Shown in pieces: positions 10,342 to 22,396 of a DNA stretch of 64,000 nucleotides (position 1 is the first letter of the stretch; every line of letters starts with the position of its first letter). Source of the DNA: Plasmodium malariae (taxonomy: Eukaryota > Apicomplexa > Aconoidasida > Haemosporida > Plasmodiidae); the NCBI RefSeq assembly GCF_900090045.1, contig NC_041784.1, positions 1,247,501 to 1,311,500 of the forward strand, in the 5' to 3' direction. The notes beneath the pieces are model-generated. The model was not told where the DNA came from, made no database searches, and saw nothing but the letters and a program-made list of their open reading frames with translations. The position numbers and the translations under genes are program-made.

Positions 10342-12282
10342 CCTTTTCTCCTCGGAGTTATTACCAACATCCATATGTGATATATTATCCTCTTTTTTGA
10401 ACTCAAAGAAGTCAAATTCTGCATCCAATTTTTCATTTTCGTTATTTCCCCCCCCTCTACCTCCTTCTCCTCCTCTGTTTTCATTTTGTGCTATAAGTAA
10501 ATCTCCAAAGGACATTTTGAATGAGTCCCGTTTATCTTTGTTGTTTTCCATTTTGTTGAAGGTAATGTTGTCTAAGGGGTTGTATAAAAAAAAAAAAAAA
10601 GCGAAATAAAAATTTGTTAACATACATGTGATCATGTATATATGCAGATCATAACTGTATACATATGTAGTGCATGCATCTGCTTGTATTTTCCGTTAAA
10701 GCTTACCGTCGAGCATCACCTCCTTCTCTGTTTTTATTGACTTCAACAGTTCAGGGGGAATGGTCAAAGGAATATTGATTTCTTTCTCCTTCCTCATTTC
10801 TACCATCTTATTCATAATACAGAATTGCTCGAAATTTAAAAATCCATCATTGTCCAGATCCGATATACTCCATATTTGCATCAATTCACAAATGGACAAG
10901 TTGGATGTGTTTAAATAATATTCACGTATAACTGTCCCTTCTATTTTTTCTTCATTATTTATATCTAACGTTTTAAATATTCTTTTATAATTTTCCTTTT
11001 CCCTTCCACTTATTTTCCATTCTACATTTCCATCTAAGTTTGATATATCGGAAAAGGATTTGTGTCGTATAATGTCGAAGCTTGGCAGGCAGGGGGGACC
11101 TGATAAAAAAAGGGGTACAATCAACAGAAAACAAAAAAAAATAAAATAAAATAAATAAAATAATAATAAATGGACAGTACTAAATATGATAAGAAAAATA
11201 TGCAAATGAGGTCATATCCCACATGAACGGGGGCCTCCCACGAGCATACACCACATACACGACGTATGTAAATACATATGATTGCTAATGCACACGAGAT
11301 AAGACCGCATGACTGAAAGACGGCATAACCTCGTTGCACATATAGCTGATCATGCCCCGTGGATGAGGTTCAAAATGAATGGGAGCAATATGTATATATA
11401 ATATAAAGCAGCGGTTTTTGGTCCATTTTTTATAGTGTACTGCTTTCTTTCTTGCTTGCTCGCTTCCATATTTCTTTCTTTTTTTAATTCCTTACGTATA
11501 TTTATTATTTCGGAGCTGAGGCTATTTCCGTTCTGTGCATGTGCAACTAGTCGACAACAAATGAAAAAATCTTCTAAAGTTAGATACCCCTTATTTTCAA
11601 TATCGCTGTATTCCCAAATCTGTTAAAAGGAAAAAGGAAAAGGTGTATACGTTTTACCAATGTGCAAAAAAAGTAGGATGGCGTAACGGAAGAACACAAG
11701 CACAAAACATATTGTCCTTTTCACTTCCTCCATTCGTACATACATGTACACATATATACATACACACACATATGTATATATATATATATATATATGCAGT
11801 CTGTGCTATTCTATATCATCTATGCACTTCTTTATTTCCTTCCCCCTATTACTGAATGCAAAACGGCTATAGATAGGCCAGAATTTTGAAGAAAGGACGA
11901 TGCAGTCTTGTTGTCAATAAAATGATTGTCAAATTTATCGTTCAAACTGCAAAGAGGAAAATATTTCAAAAGTTGAACAGATGATGAATATGTTAGAGAA
12001 TACTAATGCAAGCTTTTGCATCGATTTATTACTGAACGATGTTTATTTATTTTTTTTTTTTATTCTTTCTTTCTCTTTTTCGTACTTGAACAAGTTGATG
12101 TAATAGAGATACTCCTCCGATGATAGAGTAATTCTATCCGTCGACCAAGCGTTATCAGAAACATTTAAGGAGTTGTTCATAACCATCTTTCTTACGTCAT
12201 TACTAATACCACTGAAAGAACTATTCATTAATTCGTTTGTTTTACTATTTGTAGTAAACTCCTTTGAGTTGTTATATATCAT
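7712..12282 (-). CDS. EPS15: Eps15-like endocytosis protein with two EH domains (7 exons)
   Basis: Exons (minus, 5' to 3'): 12282-12086, 11946-11853, 11619-11496, 11099-10707, 10571-8630, 8168-8040, 7789-7712. All introns are GT-AG. EH domain 1 is split over exons 1-3: ITLSSEEYLYYINLF, then DNKTASSFLQNSGLS, then IWEYSDIENKGYLTLEDFF. EH domain 2 is in exon 4 (NYKRIFKTLDINNEEKI to IWSISDLDNDGFLNFEQF), with a canonical EF-hand loop DLDNDGFLNFEQ. Exon 5 carries acidic/basic low complexity, Gln/His runs and a long Lys/Glu/Asn coiled coil. The last exon encodes an acidic tail. EH domains bind NPF-type motifs. In Plasmodium an Eps15 homologue works in the Kelch13-linked cytostome endocytosis pathway; I recall it as PF3D7_1025000, adjacent to GFAT as here. 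All junction phases fit, but exon 5 needs a one-base shift in the T run 10307-10341, so length is about 985 residues if that is an assembly error. Confidence 0.88.
8500..8616. repeat. GC-rich 28-bp tandem repeat with inverted arms, in Eps15 intron 5
   Basis: About four copies of a 28-bp unit that contains ctgca(a/c)tatcaacggtgcag. The arms CTGCAC and GTGCAG are complementary, so each copy can fold into a stem-loop. It lies within the intron 8169-8629, starting about 15 bases past the donor. At about 50% G+C it stands out from the surrounding AT-rich intron. Confidence 0.85.
10307..10341. repeat. 35-base homopolymer inside Eps15 exon 5
   Basis: An uninterrupted run of 35 T on the plus strand (poly-Lys codons on the coding strand). 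Upstream of it the coding frame is the acidic/basic exon-5 start. Downstream the good frame (DDDEEEEV, leading into the coiled coil) is offset by one base. A run of 36 would keep the frame. Confidence 0.9.
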
Positions 12283-12689
12283 GTGATACTACAGAAGAAG
12301 AAGATTATACAGATGATAAAAAAAAAAAAAAAAAAAAAAGTAAAACATATATTTATAAGTTTCACACTAACAGTTGTTGTTAATTTTTAACAAAGAATAA
12401 ACAAACGATAAAATCGTATCGAATGTGATTGTGTACACATTTATACATAAAAAAAAAAGAAAAAAAAAAGTATATAGAACTTAAACATATCCTCATCAGA
12501 GTATTAAATGCAACAGTCTTATTTCGTGTAAACTGTAGTATGTGCTCTATCTTTATGTAGTTAAGTATTGTAGGTAAATCTTTTTTTTTTTTTCTCAGTC
12601 GTACATACGGCGTTCTATAGGTATTGAGGGAAACTCCAGTCATGTGTGCTACAAAAAAAAAAAAAAAATATATATATATATCAAAATAA

Positions 12690-12880
12690 AATAGTAATAA
12701 TATAGTAACAGAATAGTAATAATATGGTAACAGAATAGTAATAATATGGTAACAGAATAGTAATAATATGGTAACAGAATAGTAATAATATGGTAACAGA
12801 ATAGTAATAATATGGTAACAGAATAGTAATAATATGGTAACAGAATAGTAATAATATGGTAACAGAATAGTAATAATATA
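12690..12880. repeat. 22-bp minisatellite upstream of Eps15
   Basis: About eight nearly perfect copies of aatagtaataatatggtaac plus ag. It lies roughly 400-600 bases upstream of the Eps15 start codon. Confidence 0.9.
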
Positions 12881-14536
12881 ATGATAAAATAAAGCATGTA
12901 TAAAATTAAAAAAAAAAAAAATAAAAAGCCCATCTTTTTACCCTATGCACATACATTCATGTATGTAACAAAAAATAAAAATAGTTTTCTAATATTCATG
13001 AACAAACATATACATGGGTAAAAGTCGTTCGCATGTTTTGCATATGCATTGGGATTAGAAATAAGAAACAAGTGCAAAGTGTAAGGAATTTGTACAACCC
13101 CTTATAACAGTATAGTTGTTGTATATATCATAAGACTAAAACAAAATAACGAGGGTGAAAGTTAAACGAAAAAAGGGGAAGAAAACGTACAATGTTTTAC
13201 AATATGGTAAAAAATAAAAGAAAGGGGAAAAATAAATAAATTTACTCGCACAATCCATTCTTACACGTTCACTCAATTTTTAAAAACAATTGTTGCAAAT
13301 ATTTCATGTATGAGTAGCATACATATTATGTGTATATATATCTATAAATATTTGCATAAGTACTCGTACACATGTAATAATAAAATATGTGTATGAATAC
13401 ATATAGGCAATGGAAGCAGTCTGTGTTATTGTGCCATCAAAGCAAATCCATAAATTCTACACAATTTTATATTTTGTTTTTAAAATATTTCCAATTTTTT
13501 GGTGCATTACATTTTTTTTTTTTTTTTAATGGTTTGTAAACCTTCGGGAAAACTTTGATTCATCCAATATGGGATGGTTGTATAATTTGAAAATTCATAC
13601 AGTAGTCAGAAATAATATTTATTTATTTTTTTCCAAAAGGAAAAATTAAAAAAGAATAATTTTGCTAACTGAATATTAATGATTAAATAAAATAAGATAT
13701 ACAACTTTTTTCAGGTTTTTGTCAAAAATAAATAAAATTGTGTATATAAACATGGTAATTCTATTAAAAATCTAGGCATAAAAAAAAAAATAAAATAAAC
13801 ACTCATACATATATAAACATATACATGTGTATATATTTATATATAAGTATTTATGTATGTACACATACATACATGAAAACATAAACATAGACATCTAAAT
13901 GTATCGTAATAGTACGAGTAAGCGTAGACATGTATACATATAAGTATGCATAATCGTAAATGTAAACAAAGGCGTGCACACATAAACGAAAAACACACTA
14001 CTTCCAATTTTTCCCAAATTCTAAATATATATGCGTATGTATGTATATGTTTGTATATATAGGTATATATATGCATATATGTATATGTATGTATATATAT
14101 GTATATATGTATATATGTATATATATGTATATATATGTATATATCCTTAACAATATATTATAAATGTAATATCGAAAACACAAAAAAAATAAAACAGTCA
14201 TAATAAAAACTAATCATATAACTAAAATGAATAAAAACAAAACAAAAAAAAATTCATTAAAAAATTTTAAAATATGATATATATAGAAACTCAAAATAAT
14301 AAACAACGTGAACTGATATAATTTTTTTTTTTTTTTTTTTCCTACTCTTTATTATTTTTAAAATATGTATGTATTTTATTTTTTTTTTTTTTTGTTAATA
14401 TTTATGTATAATTCTAAAAAATAAAGAAAAAAGGAAAAACAAAAAAAAAAAAAAAAAAAAGAGTACACCCAAGGGAATTATAAACTATATAAACAATATC
14501 GTTAATATTCTGTACACAAGGAAATGAAAAACAAAA

Positions 14537-14650
14537 ACATAAGGAAGTAAACATAAGGAAGTAAACATATGGAAGAAGTAAACATATGGAAGAAGTAAAC
14601 ATATGGAAGAAGTAAACATATGGAAGAAGTAAACATATGGAAAAAGTAAA
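14537..14650. repeat. 15-18-bp minisatellite
   Basis: About six copies of a unit like aagtaaacatatggaag, with slightly different first and last copies (aagtaaacataagg). The minus-strand ORF with the 'PYVYFF/MFTSSICLL' pattern is produced by this repeat. Confidence 0.8.
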
Positions 14651-15303
14651 CATAAACGTGAACGTCAATATAAACATGAGCGTAAATATAAACGAACTGT
14701 TAATTTAATGGTAAAATAAACAAAAAAAAGTATATAAAAGAAATATATGCGGGTATTGTGCATACGTTTTTAGACTCCACTAACATGTATATATATATAA
14801 ATAAATGTATATATATTTATGTACGCATATATGATGTATGTATATGTACTCGGTTTTGTACACTTCTTACAAGTTGTTCATCAACATGTATATGCATTCA
14901 TTTCTATATATATAACAACAAAATAAAATATAAAATACATAAAATTATGTACAAACTGAAAAAAAGGAAAAGGAAAAAAATATATCACCGCAATCTATAC
15001 ACATATATATATAAACATGCATACAGACATATATACAAGTACATGTATATTATGGTCGTACTGCGTTAATGAACGAAAAATATTGCATGTAATTAAAAAG
15101 AAAGGTCTTACGATACATGTACAATTTTTTACAAAATATTCGGAAAATTATGCACATAAACATAATATATATTATATACATACGCACGATAAGTATTTAC
15201 ATAATCATAATGTATGCATCTTACTGTAGCTGCAGGAGCATAGTTAAATTATGCGTTTGAGAAAACCTTTTTTTTTTTTTGTTCAACGTATGCATTTAAT
15301 TAG

Positions 15304-15334
<31 letters not shown>

Positions 15335-15889
15335 CATATATATATGCATATTCATACATACATATATAATATAGTAAAGACAGATAACTGCTACAGGAAA
15401 CATACAAAATGTAAATAGTGCAAACGCTCAAAGATTAGATATGATTTATACATAAAAAAGAAAAAGACAAAATATGCAAAATAAAAAAAATAAATAGAAC
15501 TTCGAAAATCCTACGACGGGGGTACAGCTGTAGCTTGCATAATTATCGTCCATGGATACCAATAAAATTATTCAAGGACATACATGAATAAACATATATA
15601 TATTTTTATGTTCATATGTTCATAAGCTTATATATTTATGTATATTCAAAAACTGGATATACCAAAATTGCTTATATATAGTAAAAAAATATTAAATAAA
15701 ATAAAGCAATAGTAGTAATATGTCTAAATGAAAACAACTGTTATAATATAATATACAAGATAAAATAATATACGTGGTAATTATTATTATGTAAAAATTA
15801 TGTCGTTTTCGAGCGAGATAAACTCTTTAAAGAATGATACTAAGGTTAAAAAGTAAAACAAATAAATAAAAACATAAATACATATATAC

Positions 15890-15945
15890 ATTTATACATT
15901 TATACATATATACATACATATATACATATATACATACATATATAT

Positions 15946-16028
<83 letters not shown>

Positions 16029-16030
16029 CA
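15890..16030. repeat. (TA)n microsatellite
   Basis: A perfect TA dinucleotide run of roughly 60 bases (about 15960-16024) is preceded by ATACATATATACATAC-type imperfect copies. It is the longest AT alternation in the window. Confidence 0.95.
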
Positions 16031-17599
16031 TATTTATGCACAAAATTAAAAATTCCTTTATACAAAGCAAAATAAAATACTTTTAAAAAAATTTGTTTTC
16101 ACTATTTTGACAATCATATATATAATATATGTATATATTTATATATACATATTTATATATATAAATGTATATAAACAAACATGTATAAAGAATTATAAAG
16201 GAATACAAAAACTCGCTAGTAATTATTTTAAGGGGAAATTTTTTTATAATTTTAGGATAATTCGTTAAAAAAGACTAAAAAGGTTTTATATATATATACA
16301 ATATGTATATACAAGTAAGTATATACATGTAAATATATACATATAAGTACATACATATACGTATATACATATAAGTATATACATATAAGTATATACATAT
16401 ATATATAAATATATAGAAGAATAAAATTTTTTAAGTTTCAGTTTTTAACAAATATAAAAATATATTTTACATTTTATATTTTAATTTTAATTTTAATTTT
16501 AATTTTAATTTTTTTTTTTTTTAAATAATTTTTCCTCTCAAGTTAAATATTCTTACTGGCTCATATTATTACATGTACGGGTTCATATTTTTTTTTTTTT
16601 TTTTTTAAATAAATAGTACTGCGCGTAGATACAAAAATATATATGCACGTATACATGTACATGTACATATAAATAATTTATGAACGCATAAATACATTAA
16701 AGATTATTTATATATAAATATATATTGTAGAATTTTGAACCTTTACATTTTCGTAAATTTAAAATAATTAAAAATTATGTATTTATTTTCTCATAAGGAA
16801 TGCTGCTATATAATAATATGCATAGAGAATTCGAAAATTTAAAAATATGTTTATGTTCATATTTTAGGAAATTCAAAATAAGGATAAGAAAAAAAAAAAA
16901 GAAAAAAAAGCATATATAAATAGTATGTTTATTTTATAGAAAAAAATAATGTAAGTTTAGTTGAAATCGTTTTTTTTTATTTTTTTTTATTTTTTTTTAT
17001 TTAAGCTAATGAAAAATGTAATATTCTGAATTATTTTGTGTTAAATTCGCATTGAATTAAGGGAAGAGAGTATTTATTTAAAAAAAAAAAAAAAATATGA
17101 ACAAAGACAGCTTAATTGTTTTGTAGTTTTTTTATACATCCCTTAATTTTTTTAGCGTCGTATATGCAAATATGTATGTACATATGTATTAAATACGTTT
17201 GTGTTATATGAACATGTTTACCACTTGCGAACGCGCCATTTATGCGTAATAATTTTTTGCATTCCCATAATTTCCCTTGTTTAATATTAGAAGGGATAAG
17301 CAAATTATTACATAAAAATAAAGAAGTATATTGGGTCTTACAACTATAAAAAGACATAAACCTTAAACGCGCAAAAATTTAAAACGAAAAATCGATACAA
17401 CCCGTAATTAGTAGAATAAACGTAGATCCAACTGCTACATATATGTAATATGCTAGTATAATAACGATTAAATAAAAAAAAAAAAAAATGAAAAATACTA
17501 CAATGATAGGAATACTTTAAGCATATGTATAACGTAAAACAGTGAAGATTAAAAATTAAAAAAACTACCAAAATTGGGAAAAAAAAAAAAAAAAAATTC

Positions 17600-17750
17600 A
17601 AATGAACAAATCTTTTTCATATTTTATGTATGCACGTTTGGCAAAAAATCCAATTGAACAAATCTGTTTCATATTTTATGTATGCACGTTTGGTAAAATA
17701 TCCAATTGAACAAATCTGTTTCATATTTTATGTATGCACGTTTGGCGATT
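17600..17750. repeat. 52-bp tandem triplicate
   Basis: Three copies, 52 bases apart (starting near 17607, 17659 and 17711), of a unit that begins caaatctgtttcatatttta and ends in a CACGTTTGG-containing segment. Copies 2 and 3 are almost identical and copy 1 differs at a few bases. It lies about 1.6 kb upstream of GFAT. Confidence 0.85.
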
Positions 17751-18135
17751 TATATTATCTGCTGGCTATGAGTTTTCATTTTTAGTAATTTTTCACGTTT
17801 TAACATTCATTAATGCGGATCTCTTGTATCTCCCAATTTTGTACAATAAAATTTGTTCGTTGCGTTACGCATGTATGAACATGTACATGTTGTTCATGCA
17901 TAAACGTATGCCTATGCATATATATTTATTTTTCTTATATATACATTTCATTTATACGTTAAAAGGGGGGAATCCTGCAAAAGGATTTTATATAGCTTAT
18001 TTCCCCATATTCATTGCTAAAAATTAAATTACATATATATAATATATATTTCATAATCCTTATCATATTAAAAGGATAAGAAACTTATTTTGGATAGCTG
18101 AACAAATTATAAATAAACATGTACATCCTTCAAAT

Positions 18136-18173
<38 letters not shown>

Positions 18174-18818
18174 GAACATGCAATGTTTGGTAAATTGTAG
18201 CCATGCTGAAGAGGGAAGTACAAAAATACAAATGCATAAAAGTATTTTTGTATGCTCATGCATACATATACTCTTACACATACACACATACATGTATATT
18301 ATTTGCTAGTGGGTATACGTATACATGAATATTATAGCAAGATATGGAATTTCCCAAACGGAAATTATTGTTCATATCATTTGCTTCTTTTTATTTTTGT
18401 TAAACTTACAATATTTTCCTTGTTCCCGATACTTGTGTATTAAAAGGAATTCTTGGTCGAAAAAAAAAAAATAAATAAAACTGCAAAATGTATTTACTTT
18501 TTGTTACATTATTATTACTGATTTAGTTTATTATTTTTGATAAAACTAGAGCGAAAAAATAAGCAAAAATCGTACAAGAATAATACATATAATGGGGAGG
18601 GGGAGGAAAAAAAAAAAAAAAAAAAAAAAAAATGTTCACTTGAAAAATAAAGGAAAATTGTACCGTACCATAAAAAAATAGAAACACGTTAACCCATTAG
18701 CATTTTAGCAGCCGTTAGAAATGTTCATAAAACGTCTTATTATTTTTTCTTACTTTTATAGAAGATTATAATATATTCATTAAGAGGAATTTTAAGATTA
18801 TATTTAACTATACATTTG

Positions 18819-18850
<32 letters not shown>

Positions 18851-19362
18851 TGTATACTTGTGTATTATGTGTGTGCGTATGTGACTTCATAATTTATGTA
18901 CAACTCATATGTAGAGGAAAATTCTTACTGGGACTTAACATTATAACAAAACGTAGCTTAAAAAAAAGAAAAATTCAAATTTGAGTATTAAGCAGAACAA
19001 AACAAATAATAATTGCGTAATATTAAGCAGAATGGAATTATATATAAGCACGATGGGTAAAATATAGCATAGGAAAAAAGCAAGGAAAAAGAAGAGATAG
19101 GGAAAAACCAAACGAATGTTGTGGCCTATGCTTGTACATTAGTACATATATATATATATGTATATGTATACGCACACACACATATCCGCCCCGTCCATGC
19201 ATATTTGCGCGTGTACATATATGCAAACATACTCAGTAGTACATGCAAGCGAACTTACACAATAGTATATACATATCCACGCTCATTCACCTTCACACGA
19301 GCATTTGCGTCGAAGCAGTGAATACATGACTGAAAGAAAAAAAATAATAAAAGGCGCAAGCA

Positions 19363-19573
19363 ATGAACTCCAAATTTAAAGTGTTACTAAACAAACTGCT
19401 GAACAAAATAGGAAATGATTGTGCATCATATAAAAGAAAAACATCGTTCAAACATTTTAAGGATAGCTTACGTAGTATTGTTAAAAATAATAGCATCGAA
19501 AAGAGAAGTACATGGGGAGTAAATGCTATTTATTGCGCTAATATAAAACCCATTACGCATAGTTGTAGTAGTC

Positions 19574-19610
<37 letters not shown>

Positions 19611-21732
19611 AGACAGCGATGGTGAAATGAAAGAAATTACAAATAAATGTATTATGGTGGACATGAGGAAAAGATGGAAAAATAGCATATTACAAAATTG
19701 TGTAGGAAAATATGGAATATTAAACGGAAGGTCTCTTTTTATATTGATAGCTATTTGTGGTTTGTATGAAATCCTGAACAGTTCGGAAAATAAAAACAAG
19801 AACAGAAACGATAACGAAAATGAAAAAAAAAAAAAAAAAAAAAATGTTCCTCCTTTTGGTTTGTTGAACAAGGCCGCACATTGTTGTGGGATTATGGCAT
19901 ATGTAGGTAACAGAGATGCCTCTAAAATTTTAATAGACGGAATTGAAATATTACAGAATAGAGGATATGATTCATGCGGTATTTCAACGATAAGTAACAA
20001 GAATGTATTAAGAACAACAAAATATGCAAGTAGTTCTACATCTGACGCTGTTGAAAAATTACGAATAAATTACATGAACAATCATAAAAATGATAGTATC
20101 GGAATTGCACACACAAGATGGGCAACACATGGGAGTAAAACAGATGAAAATGCACATCCACATATGGACTATGATGAAAGAATTAGTATTGTACATAATG
20201 GAATAATTGAAAATTATAGAGAACTGAAAAATTTTCTATTAAAAAACAAAATACCATTTAAATCAAATACAGATACAGAAGTAGTAGCAAATTTAATAGG
20301 TTACTATTTAGATCAAAAGGAAAATTTTGAAAATGCTGTTGTGTCTACTATTAAACAGTTAGAAGGTACATGGAGTTTTTGTATAATACATAAAGATTAT
20401 CCGGACCAAATGATTTTAGCTGCTAATGGATCGCCATTACATATAGGTTTTAAGGATAACGAAATTTTTGTTGCTTCGGAACATTCAGCTCTTTTTATGT
20501 TTACAAATGAATATATATCTCTAAAGGATGGGGAAATACTTTCGATAAATAAAAACAATATAGACGATTTGAAAATATTAAAAAAGGTAGAGAGTATACC
20601 AGAAGTAATTATTCAGAAAACACCTCATCCATTTCCTCATTGGACTATTAAAGAAATACACGAACAGTCAATTAGTTTATCAAAATCTTTAAATAATGGT
20701 GGTAGATTTAGCATTCTAAATAATTCGGTTAAATTAGGTGGTTTAGATCCATATGTTGAAGATTTATCTAAAATTGAAAATATATTATTAATTGGATGTG
20801 GGACTTCCTATTATGCTGCTTTATATGCTAAATATATAATGAATTACTTGAACTGCTTTAATACTGTTCAAGTTATAGATCCAATTGATTTTAATATATC
20901 TGTTATACCCAAAGAAAAAGAGGGGATTATATTCATATCACAAAGTGGGGAAACTAGGGATGTAATAAAAGCATGCAAATTAGCAGATGATTTGAATTTA
21001 AAAAAATTATCTGTAATTAATTCTGTTGGGTCAACTATTGCTAATATGACTGGACGAGGTGTTTATGTAAATGCAGGTAGAGAAGTTGGTGTTGCATCAA
21101 CAAAATGTTTTACATCTGAAGTATCTGTATTAACATTAATAGCTTTATGGTTTTTTCAAAATAAGAAAAATTATATATCTAATAATAAAATTAGTTCTCT
21201 AATAAATTCTTTACATAGGCTACCATTATATGCAGATACGACTATTAAATCCTGTGAAAATATATGTAAATTATTATCATATAAATTGTCAAATGCTAAA
21301 TCTATACTTATCATAGGAAATGGTTTAAGCTATCCTATAGCTTTAGAAGGAGCCTTAAAAATTAAAGAATTAACATATATACATTCGGAGGGATTTACTG
21401 GAAGTTCACTAAAACATGGTCCTTATGCACTACTAGGTGGCGAAGATAATATACCCGTAATTATGCTTGTTTTTAATGATAATACAAAAACTGTCATGAT
21501 TAATACAGGAGAACAAATTAAGTCAAGAGGTGCACATATCATTTGCTTAACTGATGATGAGAACCTGTGTAAACATTTTGCTGACGATATTATCCTAATT
21601 CCAAATAATGGTTTGTTAACTCCCCTACTGGGTGTAATACCACTGCAGATGATGGCATATTACACTAGTGTGAACAAAGGCAATAACCCGGATAAGCCGC
21701 GCTGCCTGGCCAAAACAGTTACAGTTTCGTAG
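19363..21732 (+). CDS. GFAT: Glutamine-fructose-6-phosphate aminotransferase (isomerizing)
   Basis: Makes glucosamine-6-phosphate from fructose-6-phosphate and glutamine, the entry step to UDP-GlcNAc and, in Plasmodium, GPI anchors. The glutaminase (Ntn) domain starts at Cys175 (CCGIMAYVGNRDASKIL) with RGYDSCGIS, HTRWATHG, HNGIIENY and SNTDTEVVA motifs. Two SIS isomerase domains follow: LLIGCGTSYYAALYAKY and SQSGETRDVIKA, then IALEGALKIKELTYIHSEG and SSLKHGPYALL. The end CLAKTVTVS matches the family C-terminus. Unlike bacterial or animal enzymes, which start at the catalytic Cys after Met removal, it has a 174-residue N-terminal extension with a Ser run, a hydrophobic segment (about 124-138) and poly-Lys. 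Single exon, 789 residues, transcribed away from Eps15. Confidence 0.97.
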
Positions 21733-22396
21733 GAGTTTGTGCAAGTGTATGTAAGTGGTCTGTGCGAAGTCCAAACTGAATGGTTTTAGTTGCATATACA
21801 TAAAGTCATATGTATGTAAGTTTTACGCGTGTACCTTTTACTTTTTTTTTTTTTTTTTTGTTAAGTATTTTTTCCCTCTTTACAACAATTTGTTTCCAAT
21901 TTTTTGGTCAAATATTTTTTAGTTCCCTTTTGTGCCGCACGCAATTTTGCATCATGCAACCCTCTGGCATGTTTTCTTTATTTTTTTATTTTTTTATTTT
22001 TTCGTTTTTTCTTTACATTTTTTCCCGTGCATTTTATCACCCCCAGTAATGTATCTTTTTTTCATTTTTGTGCTTCTCTTCTCCTACAATTTGTGTGTGT
22101 TTAATGGGCCTTGAAAAAACGTGCGATAAAATATATCCTAGCAGACATGTCCATGTACAGGTTTATTAAGAAACACAGTTTCGTAGTTACATTTTCACGA
22201 AGTTATCTTTGCTATCTTTGCGTTCAAAGGAAATTATGCACATAGTCATAAAAAAAAAAAAAAAAAACAAAATAGTGAGCACGATTTTGCAAAGTTAATC
22301 GGACTGATATAAGCTTTATTTTTTTTATTCTATCACTGCTTGAACGCTCCACCATCTGTTCTTTTTGGCCAACTCTCAGTTTATCATGTCAACGAT
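21733..22396. other. 3'-3' intergenic region
   Basis: This is the convergent gap between GFAT (+) and the ATP12-like gene (-). It is T-rich, with poly(T) near 21842-21859 and poly(A) near 22250-22266. The overlapping short ORFs at 21810-22114 are Phe-rich translations of T runs, not genes. Confidence 0.6.

Larger units (their letters stand above)
12283..19362. other. 7-kb divergent intergenic region, repeat-rich
   Basis: This lies between the divergently transcribed Eps15-like (-) and GFAT (+) genes, so it should hold both promoters and 5' UTRs. It contains a 22-bp minisatellite (12690-12880), an 18-bp repeat (14537-14650), a long (TA)n (15955-16025), imperfect ATATACATATAAG repeats (16300-16400), a 52-bp triplicate (17600-17750) and poly(A/T) runs of 20 or more bases. 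ORFs here are short and made of simple sequence (YIYIYIH-type). I found no convincing protein gene or tRNA. A non-coding RNA cannot be excluded. Confidence 0.6.

Noticed and set aside
9635..10609. 324-residue plus-strand Leu/Phe-rich ORF
   Set aside because: Opposite strand of the Eps15 coiled-coil exon; hydrophobicity comes from reading Gln/Glu/Lys codons backwards.
12649..12933. 94-residue hydrophobic ORF that could be a membrane peptide
   Set aside because: Translation of a 22-bp AT-rich minisatellite.
12283..19362. tRNA or rRNA genes in the long intergenic region
   Set aside because: I looked for the conserved T-arm motif and for GC-rich cloverleaf-sized islands and saw none; a covariance-model scan would be decisive.
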